Shown here: positions 32,008 to 48,022 of the stretch, in pieces
How positions within the stretch are numbered: the first letter of the stretch is position 1
Layout of the letters: each line of letters starts with the position of its first letter
DNA from: Narthecium ossifragum
Lineage: Eukaryota; Streptophyta; Magnoliopsida; Dioscoreales; Nartheciaceae
Assembly: GCA_963920575.1 (NCBI GenBank)
Contig: OY986968.1
Coordinates: forward strand, 7,185,485-7,249,484
Direction: 5' to 3'
DNA length: 64,000 bases
Notes under the pieces: model-generated
The model's input: only the letters and a program-made list of their open reading frames with translations
Databases searched by the model: none
What the model was told of the DNA's origin: nothing
Translations under genes and position numbers: made by a program

Positions 32008-32009
32008 AA

Positions 32010-32275
32010 AGTGGTTCAGATTAGAGTTGGAGTTCTATAAAGGAAGTTCAACGAATTTTCGGGCATCAGCTGAAGGAATTTAAGTGCATCAGATGATTCT
32101 TGTAGGGCTCGGCGACCCGATCGTTTTGACACCTCATACGCCCCGATTGGACACCATGATCAAAAGTTATGCACATCCGACGACCACAATCGTCCAGAGA
32201 CCTGATTCGAACCAACGGAAACCAGACGCGTTCCGAATGCATTGGGACTGCCGATTCAGCTACTTGTCTTACATC
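32010..32275 (-). other. Leader of the minus-strand Copia element, 5' LTR missing
   Basis: Non-coding sequence upstream of gag. No primer-binding site or LTR is found before the tandemly duplicated sequence begins at about 32,283, so the element is truncated at its 5' end. Confidence 0.4.
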
Positions 32276-32282
32276 ACCAGCT

Positions 32283-32740
32283 TTACATGGTATTGTTTCC
32301 TGCATCTTTTCTGGATGTCCTAGGCGTTCTGCTTCTTTATCGAGTATAGGAGCCAGAGATTTCCTGGCTGCTAACATCTCCTGGTTCCCACATTCTTCGA
32401 ACTGTTGAGTATCTTCTTGCAATGTCTCTGTTCTTGCCTCTATGTTGCTTGAGTTGCAAATTTCAGTAATTTCAAAATCACCCTCCATCAATTCTACTTA
32501 AGTATCAACATGTAACCTTTCCCCAGCATCACATGGTATTGTTTCCTACATCTTTTCTGGATTTCCTAGATGTTCTACTTCTTCATCGAGTATAGGAGCC
32601 AGAGATTTCCTAGCCGTTAACTTTTCCTGGTTTCCATGTTCTTCGAACTACTGAGAATCTTCTTGCAATGTCTCGGCTCTTGCCTCTAAGCTGCTTGAGT
32701 TGCAGATTTCATTAATCTCAAAATCAACCTCCATTAAGTG
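32283..32740 (-). repeat. Tandem duplication of an exon-like sequence (about 242 bp units)
   Basis: Two direct copies, about 32,283-32,500 and 32,524-32,740. On the minus strand both encode a similar acidic peptide (MEGDFEITEICNSS, EARTETLQEDTQQFEECGNQ, LAPILDKEAERLGHPEKM). The left copy is open, the right has stops. Further right, after an acceptor at about 32,916, is another exon-like stretch (QGEIGVHAEFNDACFTPMEE, about 32,830-32,915). Family not recognised. Confidence 0.6.
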
Positions 32741-32999
32741 AGAAGGGAAACCTCTGCCATAAGACATCAAAACAACAACTAAGTTGGCAAAAAATCAACC
32801 CAATATAGCAAAACCAAAATTCTAGTAATTATCTGAATCATACTCCTCCATTGGTGTAAAACAAGCATCGTTGAATTCAGCATGAACACCAATTTCTCCT
32901 TGATAACACTGCATAGAATTAAATAAAAATGATCCATAACTACATCGCACACATTAATAGATAGCCAAACTTTACCAGCAGACGCAACAAATTATTCAG

Positions 33000-34980
33000 C
33001 TCTAGTTAGCTCTGAGCTCCAACAAGCCCAACAATGTACCAGTTGACGTATAAATTGTGCAACAGTCTAATTAATCTACAGGAGATTGTGACAAGACTCA
33101 ACTCCTTTGAACACTCAGTTCGAACAGAGGTGTTGAAACTTAAAAGATGAAAAGTGTGGAAAATGGATGATACAATAAGACGTGGAAAATGTAACATGGG
33201 AGGTGGTCACAAAATGAATGATGAGAAGTCATGGAAAATGAGAATAATGGGTGATGAACTATGCTAGAACTACTCCTATGAGTGATAGATCTACTGCTAT
33301 GAGTGATAGAACTATGTTAGAACTACTCTTATGAATGGAATTATGGTAGCACTACTCCTATGAATGAAAGACTTCATCGCAGGAATTTAAAGGAAAGAAA
33401 AAGACTTCATCAAGATAAATGGAAGATGGGGGCTGGAGGCACTTTTTCTTCATCTTCTTGGCTTTTTATAGTTTTTGACGTGACCACTTTGAAACCGTTT
33501 GAATTGTTCTGGAATATCTTTGAACCGTTTGAACTGCTCCGAAACTATCTTAAAACTGCTCTGAACTGATCTAAAACTCTTTTGGAACTGCTCTGAAACT
33601 GTTAGCATTGAATCTGAAACCGTTAGAACTGCATAACTGGTCGACATATTCAGTTATTTATGAAAATGTCATCAGATATAGCGTCTTATCTTCCACTGCA
33701 ATTTGGATGATAATAACCGTTGAATTTGGACAACTTTTGAACATAAAAGTTGTAGTTTTTCGAATTCACTTTTCATCGGTTCAAAAATCAACTTATTTGG
33801 ACATCGTATGAGAAAGTTATGACTGAAATGATCGGACCACATTATCGACGACCAAAATATGGTGGTTGGACATGGTCGATGGAAACTTGGCCGATTAGAA
33901 TTTGAACGATGATAACCTTTGAATTTGGACAACCTCTGAACATAAAAGTTGTAGTTTACCGAATTCACTTTCCATCGGTCCAAAAATCAACTCATTTGGA
34001 CATCATATGAGAAAATTATGAACGAAATAGTCAGACCATGTCGACGACGGCCAAAATATGATGGATTGGACATGGTCAATGGAAATTTGGCTGATTGGAA
34101 TTTGGCCAATAAAATCGGCCATTCTTTGAATGATGATATTTGGAAATTTAGACATTATTTATTATTTTACCACTGAACACTTTGGCTGCCAGTTTGACAC
34201 ACTAAATGATAGAATCTGAAAACTTTGTCAACATGCAAGTTGTAGAGCTTTTTGTCCTCTTTCCAATGGCTCAAGAATCCACTAATTTGGATATTTCATG
34301 TAAAAGTTATGATCAAAATACTTTAGCTATGTCAAATCTAAAGACGAAGATCATTTAATGACAATATTTATAAAATTGCAATTGATCTTATCAATCGCCC
34401 AAATGACTTTAGGACATGATTATATTTATAGATAATTAGTCTTTACATCAAAACTAGTAAACTTATTTACTGGTACACCATCATATGATGTTTTAATGTA
34501 TGAACACCATTTTAAAGTAGTCATGGGAGGTTATGTATATTGTATGACACTTTTACCCCTGCTTAGTATATGTTGTATTTTTGAGGCATTATATATCTCT
34601 ATCATCCTTATGAGGCAGTTACCGGTTGATTATTGTATTTCCATTTTTGGCGTAATCCATTCAAATCGAATCCGGCGTGATTTGATTGCGGCATGATCTT
34701 CTCTATTTCCTTTTTGTGTTTGCGACATGGTCGTCTTCCACTCGGAAACCCTAACCGATGATCTACGGAGCGCCCATTTCATTACCTCTTTGTTTTTGTT
34801 GGCGTCGATTTCGTTGGTATTCAAGGTTAGTATTCATCTAATCCGTTTTTCTCTGTCGTGAAGTTTCATCGGATAGTTTTCATCGACTTTTGTATTTTTT
34901 TTGTCGTCGATTTTGTTGCTATTAAATGTTATCTGTGTCTCTTTCGTGAAGTTTCAATGGCGATGAGCGTTTTCATTCCA
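33000..34980. repeat. Gene-free stretch with internal duplications
   Basis: 33,480-33,620 has loose repeats of gaactgctctgaaact. A block of about 130 bp (gaatttggacaac..cataaaagttgtagtt..) at 33,718-33,850 recurs at 33,911-34,040. The wording is typical of old retrotransposon LTRs. No coding region found. Confidence 0.5.
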
Positions 34981-35870
34981 CGGTGGTGGGGGATTTGCAG
35001 AATGAGTTAGAATGGAACTATGATTGTGTGGTAGAGTTTGGTCATGAAGCCTTGGCAGAAGAGATCTTCAAAGTTTCAATTAGAGTAGAGGAAACTTGGG
35101 ATTGTTGTCGTTGGTCCCTAAATAAGAATGGTCTCATCACTACAACATCTTATGATTTTTTAGTGAAGGAGAAAGTTAATCCCAAAAGTTATGATGAGAT
35201 GGAGGTTTGGAGAAACCTTTGGAGTTTGCCTATTGGGCCAAGAGTCAAGCAGTTTCTTTGGCATGTCCTTCACGGTAAACTGGCTGTGAAAGAAGCATTG
35301 TGGAGGTGCATGCTAGTCTCAAACAGGTTATGCCTGAGGTGTAGAAGTGATACTGAAAGTATTCCTCATGTGTTGTTGGAGTGTGAATTCGCCAAAGAAG
35401 TCCTAGAGGCTATCCTGAGTGAACAAAATTGGGATGGAGAAGAATGGGGAGCAGAAGATTATTTGAATTTATTACTCAGATCCTCGAACGAAGAGGGCAG
35501 AAGAAACATCAACGTTCATGTTGCTTATGCCATATGGTTAATATGGAAGGATCGAAATCGAGTGGTTTTCGATGGGGGTGAGGATTCAACGAGAAGCCTC
35601 GTGTTCAAAGCATGTCGAGCAGCCAAGGAGTGCCTACAGATGCGAGGGATCCATTCAGACACAAGGAGGAGATGGGAGGGGATGGTTTTGCAGGTAGATG
35701 ATTCATGGGTGCCTGACACAAATCAAACAACATCAATTGGCGTGGTGGAGATCAAAGACACAGAGGCGGACTGGGCTATGGGAAGACCCGTTGATGTTGG
35801 ATCATGTATTGAGGCGAAACTACGTGCAATCTTTATGCCCTTCCATCAACTACGATTAAAGCCTAATCAG

Positions 35871-37195
35871 GGTAGGTAATTTTACTTAAATGCCCCTGAT
35901 CACATATCTAGGCTTTAATAGATATAAAAGCTATGAGATCTTAAATTGGTCACCTAACTATTTAAGCTATAATTATACTATTATTATACTTAAATTGGTC
36001 ACATATCTAGGCTTTAATTGGTCCCTTCCTTTCCTCTGCCAGCCCTGGCGCCCGCCGGCTTATGCCCTACGCCCCGCGACACCGCCGCTGGCCTCGAGCC
36101 CTGCCTCCACACGGCAAGGACGTTGCCAAGCTGCGCCTTCTTCCTCTCTTCTTTTTCTTCTTCTTCTCCTCACTGTGACCTTCTTCCCCCGACTCCGGCA
36201 CCACCCAGCCAGCCACGGCCACCAGGCCGCTTAGCCGTGACCTTCGCCGTCGCACCCCCCCTCCCTTTTTGTTCCTCTTTCCCTCTTCCTCTCCTACCCG
36301 GACTCCAAGGAGATTGGAGGATTTGGCTCTGCCGGAGATCAATGAAGCTTTGCTCGTATGAAGGAGAGTTGGATGGAGATAGAGGTGGCATCGGAGTTGC
36401 TGGCGAGCGAGATGAGTGAGTGGTACATGGGTGAGAATGGAGTGGTTGTGTATCATGAGGATGCTTTGTTTCAAGAACAGTACTATCATAAGATGCTTTG
36501 TTTCAAGAACAGTTTTACATGGGCAAGTTCAGCAGCAAGCTAATGGCCCTGGTCTACCCCTACATCGATATCAAGTTCTCTGACTACGCCGGCGAGCGGA
36601 TGAAGCGGAGCGAGGCTACACCGCCAGAACAGAGCTATCACCCTAAAAAACAGAGTAAGAACCGGAGAGATTGGATTTTTATGGATGGGTGGCGGAAAAG
36701 ATTGGTTTTTTATGTCGCCAAACATTGGGTCTTTATGGGTGGATGGTGGAAAAGATGAGGGCGGTGGGATCTCTGGATCTCTGTTGGAAAAGATGAGGGC
36801 AAAGATTGGCCCTCCTTGCCACCACCATCGTACCCGGCGCCTGGAGAATACGCACCGGTCTCCTATCCTCCCGACGCCACCTCCGACCATCGTCGCTCAC
36901 TACTCCGGCCGCACCGCCACCCGCCCTCCCATGCCATCGACGAGGTAGGAGGTACGGCTGGGAGGAACGTTGATGAAGATGAGGGCAAAATGGTCCTTTT
37001 ACATAGTAATGTTAACGACGTTAGGAATATTCTCAATATTCCATCAATATTCACCGGCCAGTAACCGGAGGGCATGGTTAATATTTTCTCAAAGTTTTCA
37101 GGGGTACATGTGTGAATCTAAAGGTTGTAGGGGTGCATTTGTAATATAAGAAGTTTTGAAGGATACAAAAGTAAATAGGGATTACCTAGGCTAGG
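35871..37195. mobile_element. Mutator-like insertion in the LINE RNase H
   Basis: Interrupts the LINE between ..LRLK and GYVELVVES. Ends are taggtaat..(35,874) and ..attacctagg (37,182-37,192), short inverted words. The right 190 bases follow the same plan as the right end of the 8,276-11,794 MULE (gttaacggcgtt..ggaatatt, then aggggta..ttgtaggggt). The left end shares ctaggtaactttacttaaatacccctg-like sequence with 8,442-8,466. Exact target duplication not resolved. Confidence 0.55.
36255..36640 (+). other. Possible captured exon sequence in the second Mutator-like insertion
   Basis: GC-rich, protein-like stretch (KFSSKLMALVYPYIDIKFSD, YAGERMKRSEA) with a 21-bp direct repeat (gatgctttgtttcaagaaca at 36,461 and 36,492). 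I do not recognise the parent gene. Could be a fragment taken up as in the first Pack-MULE. Confidence 0.35.
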
Positions 37196-37507
37196 GAGAA
37201 GGGCTATGTGGAGTTGGTGGTGGAGTCTGATTCAAAAACGGCAGTTGACATGTTGCAGAGCGGGATGCTTTGGACTCATTAGGTTGAGTCGGTTTTGAGG
37301 GATATTTGGGAGGTGGGGATGCACTTCCAGGCTCTTGTTTTTACTCATATCCCCATAGATCAAAATTGTATAACAGATGTGATAGCGCGGTTGTGCCGTC
37401 GACCTCAAGTGCCTCTTTATTGGGCCTTGGCGGATGACATTACGTCGATAGACAGATTCTTGTAGCTCATGTTAGCCAGTGAGCTCATCTAAGCAAACAA
37501 AAAAAAA

Positions 37508-39430
37508 CTCCAATGGGTGGCCACCACTAACAGCATAGTTCTTCAGCCTGTCTAAGATTAGCTGTGAGGCCCGCTTGGTCTACTGTGGGACAAGATGCCT
37601 GCGCCTGGAGGGCGGGGCTGAGTCGGGTAGCCGGGTAAGCAATCCCACAACGCCTGGGTATGGTCCGGGGTTCGATATAAGTATATAGTAAGCCCTTAAT
37701 AGACACAACGCGTTTTAAAGCCGTGATGGCAGTGAACCGCAGAAAAACTTCAGTGTTAAGCGTGCTTGGGCTGGAGTAGGTTTGGGAGGGGTGACCTCCC
37801 GGGAAATCCGATCGATCTATGGTATCAGCTGAGTCGGGTAGCCGGGTAAGCAATCCCACAACGCCTGGGTATGGTCCGGGGTTCGATATAAGTATATAGT
37901 AACCCCTTAATAGACACAACGTGTTTTAAAGCCGTGATGGCTGTGAACCGCAGAAAAACTCCAGTGTTAAGCGTGCTTGGGCTGGAGTAGGTTTGGGAGG
38001 GGTGACCTCCCGGGAAGTCCGATCGATCGGTGGGTTTATCGATCGATCGGCTGCGGTGAGCCAAAAGCGGACAATATTGTGTCGGGTGGGGGCCCTCGGG
38101 CGGATCCTGGTCGGACCGGGAGCCCGTGGGTCGGGGCCCAGTGGAGGGCTGGGGCGTTACAATATGGTATCAGAGCCGGAATCCAGTCGGAAATTGTGCC
38201 AACGAGGACGCTGGGCCTCCAAGGGGGGTGGATTGTGAGGCCCGCTGGGTCTACCGTGGGACAAGATGCCTGCGCCTGGAGGGCGGGGCTGAGTCGGGTA
38301 GCCGGGTAAGCAATCCCACAACACCTGGGTATGGTCCGGGGTTCGATATAAGTATATAGTAAGCCCTTAATAAACACAATGCGTTTTAAAGCCGTGATGG
38401 CAATGAACCGCAGAAAAACTCCAGTGTTAAGCGTGCTTAGGCTGGAGTAGGTTTGGGAGGGGTGACCTCCCGGGAAGTTCGATCGATCGGTCGGTTTATC
38501 AATCGATCGGCTGCGGTGAGCCAAAAGCGGACAATATTGTGTCGGGTGAGGCCCTCAGGTGGATCTTGGTCGGACCGGGAGCCCACGGGCCGGGGTCCAG
38601 TGGAGGGCCGGGGCGTTACATTAGCTCTTTCAACAAACTTCATTCCAACTTTAAAATGAGAAGGAGTAGAATTTATATTCTCACTTGCAGCTCCCTTACT
38701 CTTACTCTTAGCACACTCAGTCTTGTACATAAGGTACTTAACACATGGTTCATCATTTGAAGAACCTTAAAGACTGATCAGCTCATCTGAGGGTAGATAC
38801 TTTGATAAATTTCCCTCATCTGCACATGCTTCATGCTCAATAGTGTGTTAATCAAAGATGAGGTGTTCATCTTCATCATCACTATAGGCATGTGGGGGCT
38901 CATAGTTACTGTTGTCTGAGGAATCAGTGTCAACCATGTAGTCATACTTTGGCTCCCTTGTCCCACCATCATCAACAACCTTTGCTTTTCCTCTTCTAGC
39001 CCTCTCAGTTCCAGTTGCTCCCTTATTTTCATATGCAGGCTCCTCTTCCACCACAACCTCTTCTTCCACTGATACATCAATGTTGTGCTCCATAAATACA
39101 TCAATCAAACCAGCCTTCAGCCCTAAACCTCCCATGTCAAGAACATGCTTGTCAGTCACCAATGGTCTCAACTTATCTTCAGTTAGATCAGCATCAACCC
39201 ATTCCTTTGTCACATCATCTTCATAATCCCCTTCCTCTGGCATCAAGTATCACATCTGCGTATAGTTTGGATAACTGAGCTTGTTAATTATTTCATCAAA
39301 CTCCATGATCCTCATTGTGTCAGGATCACAATTGTCTATTAAATCCACTTCACCCCCCGTATAAGCAAATACAGGGGCGTGCTGGAAACAACCTCCATAG
39401 TGGAGTCTGATTGTGAATTCAATCCTCATA
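37508..39430 (-). pseudogene. MULE (MuDR-type) transposase N-terminal region
   Basis: Minus strand, start at about 39,429: MRIEFTIRLHYGGCFQHAPV and YTGGEVDLIDNCDPDTM (the N-terminal PB1-like domain of plant MULE proteins), a stop where W is expected (QM then TGA), then an acidic linker (39,246-38,846). After a stop come VGMKFVERANLRQA and, beyond the TRIM and a frameshift, NYAVSGGHPLEF (37,508-37,557), the MuDR DNA-binding-like domain. The catalytic core is cut off by the LINE insertion at 37,507 and is not seen. Confidence 0.8.
37563..38620 (+). mobile_element. Multimeric TRIM (miniature LTR retrotransposon)
   Basis: Perfect 5-bp duplication TTAGC (37,558-37,562 and 38,621-38,625). Contains three LTR copies: a 3'-truncated one (37,563-about 37,818), a 5'-truncated one (about 37,828-38,161) and a full 387-bp one (38,234-38,620; TGTGAGGCCCG ... 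GGGCGTTACA). The 72-bp internal domain (38,162-38,233) holds only a primer-binding site (TGGTATCAGAGCC) and a polypurine tract (aaggggggtgg). No coding capacity. A relic of the primer site (tatggtatcag) also marks the junction of copies 1 and 2. Confidence 0.88.
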
Positions 39431-39539
39431 CTGCATTAGTAACATAATGACCTAATCAGTTTTTAGTAATACAAATAGATACATCTACATGCTATCATAT
39501 ATCATTAACATAATGACCTACTCGGTACATATAGATAGC

Positions 39540-39850
39540 AATCAAAGCACACTAAGTGTGAACAATATTGTAAAAGCAATCTATGTAGGGCAATCTATGT
39601 ATCAACATTATATAGAGCACACTAAGTGTGAACAATATCGTACAACCAATATATGTAGGGCAGTCTAGGTAGCAACATTGTAAATAGATACCAAGTGTGA
39701 ACAACATTGTACAAGCAATCTGTGTAGCAGCATTGTACAGAGCAATTTATGTAGCAATATTATAGCAATCTATTTGTGTAGCAGCATTGTACATAGCAGT
39801 TTATGTAGCAATATTATAGCAATCTATGTAGCAACATCGTATGGCAATTA
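39540..39850. repeat. Degenerate tandem repeat (tgtagcaacattgta units)
   Basis: Loosely periodic words (agcaatctatgtag, caacattgta, cactaagtgtgaacaa) recur about every 30-60 bases. AT-rich and non-coding. Confidence 0.7.
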
Positions 39851-40249
39851 ATGGATAAGGAGTTTGACCTCACTATAAGATGTGAAAGTGATGTAAACAT
39901 AATAATCTCATCTCCCCCTCCTACAAGGGGTAAAGCCTTGAGAACTCCAAAGTAATCTGAAAGTAAGAAATAACCCTAAATGAGAGTAAAAAATAACCCA
40001 CCATGCTAGATGAGAGTAAAAAACAACCCATCATGTGCAAGCAACATCATGAATTTGTATCTTAGGAAGGAAACTAAAGCACATTCCCATTCATCCATCG
40101 GGGACCATCAATCATCGCCATAAAAAAACATCAGTAATGTCTGGAAACATGGAGACAAATGTAGGTACCATCACTATAAAAAATCCTAGGGCATGGGGGA
40201 GGGGATCATCACTATAAAAAACTTCAATTTTTACACTGGGGAGGACATC

Positions 40250-40620
40250 CAAGACGATAAGAACCCTAATAGCATAGGGGTCCTTACCTGACGTCCTCAG
40301 GCCTCGTCGACGGCGTTAGTCTAGTGGATTCGTGGGATCTTGCTTCGGCGTGGACGTACGCGGCAAGGGGGTGAAAGACCTAACTCACGGGGGGTTATCA
40401 CTGTTAGGAAGCAGTTTCGCTCACGGGGGGTTATCACTGTTAGGAAGCAGTTTCGCTCACGGGGAGTGGGTGAAAAACAGTCACATGCGTGTCACGTAAT
40501 CGGTTTTCCGTAATTCAGCCTAACGGCATTTGACAGCCCGAACTAAATTGTCAGGTTTTGAAACTATAGGGTATCAAAGTATAATTTGGCCTAAAATAAA
40601 AAAAAATATGGGGTAGAATT
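40250..40620. repeat. MULE terminal region with a 36-bp duplication
   Basis: Same sequence plan as 54,890-55,300 (ccttacctgacgtcc..ggcctcgtcgac.., cacatgcgtgtcac, tttgacagccc, ttaggttttgaaa..ggcctaaa). It is upstream of the minus-strand MULE transposase, so it is probably its 5' terminal repeat. A perfect 36-bp direct repeat (ctcacggggggttatcactg...) lies at about 40,384-40,456. Confidence 0.6.
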
Positions 40621-40659
40621 CCTAATCTACCCTCAGGACAATGATTATCTTGGGAAAAA

Positions 40660-40910
40660 TCAAGAAAGCGATATATATTATGAGTAAATATTGTTCTACC
40701 AATGGACTAGATCAATTGATCAGTATATACCTACCGATTCGATCATTAGTACATTCAATCGGTAGGTATATAGCGATCAATAGATCGAGTCCATCGGTAT
40801 TGTTCTACCGGTGGAGTAGATCAACCAATCGGTATTCACTATCATTTCGAGGGCATGTGCAATGTACATGCTCTGGCACATGTATATAAATTGTGACTCA
40901 TATATTATTA
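40660..40910. mobile_element. MITE copy, ATCGGTAGGTATAT family
   Basis: Carries accgattcgatcattagtac / ccatcggtattgttctaccg words and the terminal gcatgtgcaatgtacatgc..acatgta block shared with 55,310-55,590 and 56,595-56,914. The left end appears truncated. Confidence 0.65.
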
Positions 40911-41189
40911 GGATTTGAAGAAAATAAAATAATCAACTAATAGGGGGGCAAAGATAACAAGGAGAGAGATTTTAGAGGACACTTGACGCAAGATTAAAAA
41001 AATAATATCCAATATTTTTTTATTAGTTAAAACTTTTAACCTGACTTTAGGAGTGCAATCAAGGATACAACCCATTCTACTAATATTCTCACCAAATCAC
41101 GATTAACTTCGGAGTTCAGATCCGGTTTCAGTGCTGGTAGGGTCGCAATCCCAAAAATATTCAACATATTTATTCTTTCTTTCCCTTAC

Positions 41190-42440
41190 CTTTTGGTGGT
41201 TATTGCTCCAATTTTATTTGGGACGATATATCAACTACATGGCATTATTGTTAATCCTTCGAAGGGGGAAGGGGTAGGTAGAGAACAATTACAATGCAAT
41301 GGTCGTCTTGGGCGAGTCAAGCTCTGTGTTAGAAACGATAGAAACGCGAAATCCCAAATGAACTTTTCTTTAAAGATGCATGGTGTTGATCGATGCCGTT
41401 GGGCATATGGAGCACATGGGGAGGTAACTACTAAGTTAGTCTACTTGTTCTTATTGTATGAAAAACATGGGAAGCAGAATGAAGCGGATAATACCTTGTG
41501 GAGCAATCTTTGGTAAATTCCAATTTGACTAAGGGTGAAATTCTTCATTTGAAAAGTTTCGCAGAACAATATACCAGTTAGAGACTTGCTTTGGCACTAT
41601 TGTGGCTCTCATGACCATGGATGTCCGAGATGTGGTGCGGACGAGACCTTGGAGCATGCTCTTGTGGAATGCTCTTTCTCCCAAGGAGTGTTTCAACGGG
41701 TATTGCTGCAAGCTTGGATTCTGACGAATGATATGGATGCTAATTCACTTTTTCATACCCTGATCTTAACCGACTCTTAGCAAGGATCAAAAGAGGTTAA
41801 ATGTTTGATCGGATATGCTCTGTGATGAATATGGAAAGACCGTAACAAGCTAGTCTTTAAACGAGCTAGTGAGACAATAGAAGTTATTGCCATGCGCACA
41901 ACTAGACAAGCTAAGGAATTCCTTCATCATTTCAGTCGGGTGGATCACTGTGGAAAGCAGTAAGATGCAAATTTGATCATACAGATAGATGCTTCATGCT
42001 GTGATGGGGCCTCTGCGGTGGGCACTGCTTGCTATGACTCTCATGGGAAGGAGTTATGGGCTCATGATACAATGATCAATGCTTCTTTAGTTTTTGACGC
42101 GAAGCTACAGGGGATAGTAGCACCGGGGCTTAAATGGTTGGAAACTACAACCAAGGGCCGAGTTACTATTGAAACCAACAGCTTATATGCAATGGAGGCA
42201 CTCACCGGGAAGAGGCTTTGGGGGAGGGCAGCAAATGCACATATTCAGAAGATATGGACCCAGGTCCTTCGTTTTGATTGTCATTTTTATATATATGTCT
42301 AGAGAATGTAACGGAAGGACGGATGTCATTTCGAAATGATGTATAATATACAATGCTAGTTTTTCTTGGTCAGCGGACGAGGATATGAAGCTTTGAATAG
42401 CATCACTTAGTTGGCTCAACTCATCAATCAAAAAAAAAAA
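41190..42440 (+). pseudogene. LINE remnant (zinc-binding and RNase H-like)
   Basis: 41,560-41,780 holds the zf-RVT motif (GCPRCGADETLEHALVECSF) with stops after it, then IWKDRNKLVFKRA. 41,973-42,302 is the plant RNase H-like domain (IQIDASCCDGASAVGTACYD). The usual glutamate and second aspartate are replaced (FDAKLQG; TNSLYAM), so it is inactive. An A-rich tail (42,428-42,440) closes it. Confidence 0.75.
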
Positions 42441-43510
42441 ACGTTTCCGGTTTTGCCCTTTTAACACCGCCGCTTACCCTATGATGGACGCGTCATCTGA
42501 TGGCCACGTGTCACGCTCTCCTTCATAGGATAAAAATCGAAGGGCATTCCCGTAATTATAGAGGAAGACCGCGCCTCGGCCTCCTTGCAGGAGAAGACGA
42601 TGACGCACATTGACGTGAGATCATTCATTTGTGATTGTGATGATATATCAGTGTAACAATATAATTTGTGATGATATTATATTAAGATTTCATCAAACGA
42701 GGTGTACGCATTGCAGACAGAAGTCATTGCTCCAGCAAATCAATATAATCATGGATTTCACATCAAAAGACCCTTTACTTTCTAGCATGTATTCCTTCCT
42801 ACAAATGCATGCTATGCATAGAAAGAAGGCAACAGTAAATATCCTGTTTCCAGTACTCCTATGCTTCCTTAGAAAGGTATCTGATGCAATAAGCTCCTGG
42901 AGTAAATATGGGCTGAGGCAGAGCTGCTCCTACCCTCCCAGGTCCCCATCAGCTCAGGGGGTGCAATCATCAAAAAGTCCTTTGTAACACAGCCCACAGC
43001 TGCCTGTGGTAATGGTTATAGCAATATGACCAGCAGATGACATACTAGAAATAATAAGTTGATGCCAATATCATGAAAACGTCTATGCAGAGGAATCATC
43101 CTCAACTTAGCAGCAAATCAGTGCACCAAATTATGTTGATTATAACGATAAAATCAAGACTGCTTAGAAAACGAAGCTATAAGAAAAGAAAATCCTGCAA
43201 CGAATCAAGCATGATACCACAATTACTGACAACTTTCAAGAAAGTATAATTTGACAAGAATGAGGTTTTCCATCATCCAAGTTACTACAAAATTCTCTCC
43301 ATGAAAGAGAAACTTATTTAATCTAAACTCAGAAAACTCGAGCTCCCAAAGCCGAGTACAAAATGACTGGCCAAATGAGTACCAGCTTAAAAAAAATTGA
43401 GCAGACCTCACAGCTTATAATCTGTCAATGACATGTTAAAGCTCAAAACACAGGTAAGTTTGATCTCATGAGTTTACATTCAAGTCAAAAATAAAATAAA
43501 TAGAACAGAC
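42441..43510. other. 3' flank of adenylate kinase, no gene identified
   Basis: Includes gccacgtgtc (a G-box/ABRE-like word, about 42,502) and an exon-like minus-strand patch at 42,890-42,990. Nothing that can be assigned. Confidence 0.4.
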
Positions 43511-47840
<4,330 letters not shown>

Positions 47841-47849
47841 CTCTTCCGA

Positions 47850-47856
<7 letters not shown>

Positions 47857-47889
<33 letters not shown>
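47857..47889. repeat. (CT)n microsatellite in the adenylate kinase 5' leader
   Basis: About sixteen CT units 17 bases upstream of the start codon (GA on the transcript strand). GAGA tracts are common in plant 5' leaders and bind BPC-type factors. Length variation is likely. Confidence 0.95.
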
Positions 47890-47892
<3 letters not shown>

Positions 47893-47923
47893 CTCTGACG
47901 GCAAGAAATCCGGATTCGGGGGG

Positions 47924-48022
47924 GGGCCTCAAGTAGCCGAGTTACTTGAGGCCCTCAAGTAACTAACATCCGGCCGTTCATTTCAATGAACGGCCAGGAT
48001 TTTAATGGAGTGGGATCCCACC
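47924..48022. repeat. Three successive perfect palindromes upstream of adenylate kinase
   Basis: GGCCTCAAGTA..TACTTGAGGCC (47,926-47,954), GGCCGTTCATT tc AATGAACGGCC (47,971-47,994) and GTGGGATCCCAC (48,010-48,021). The style recalls the hairpin beside the right end of the 9,511-10,974 element (ctggccg..cggccag), so this may be the end of a related element. Confidence 0.6.

Larger units (their letters stand above)
34983..37507 (+). pseudogene. LINE remnant (RT zinc-binding and RNase H), split by an insertion
   Basis: 34,983-35,870 is open and holds the zf-RVT domain of plant L1-type elements (PIGPRVKQFLWHVLHGKLAV, CLRCRSDTESIPHVLLECEF) plus the linker (AYAIWLIWKDRNRVVFDGGE) and the start of the RNase H-like domain (EAKLRAIF). 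The RNase H continues at about 37,196 with GYVELVVESDSKTAVDMLQS and ends at a TAG near 37,465. An A-rich 3' tail (aaacaaaaaaaaa, 37,493-37,505) follows. It lies in the MULE transposase of 37,508-39,430. The reverse transcriptase domain itself is missing (5' truncation). Confidence 0.85.
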
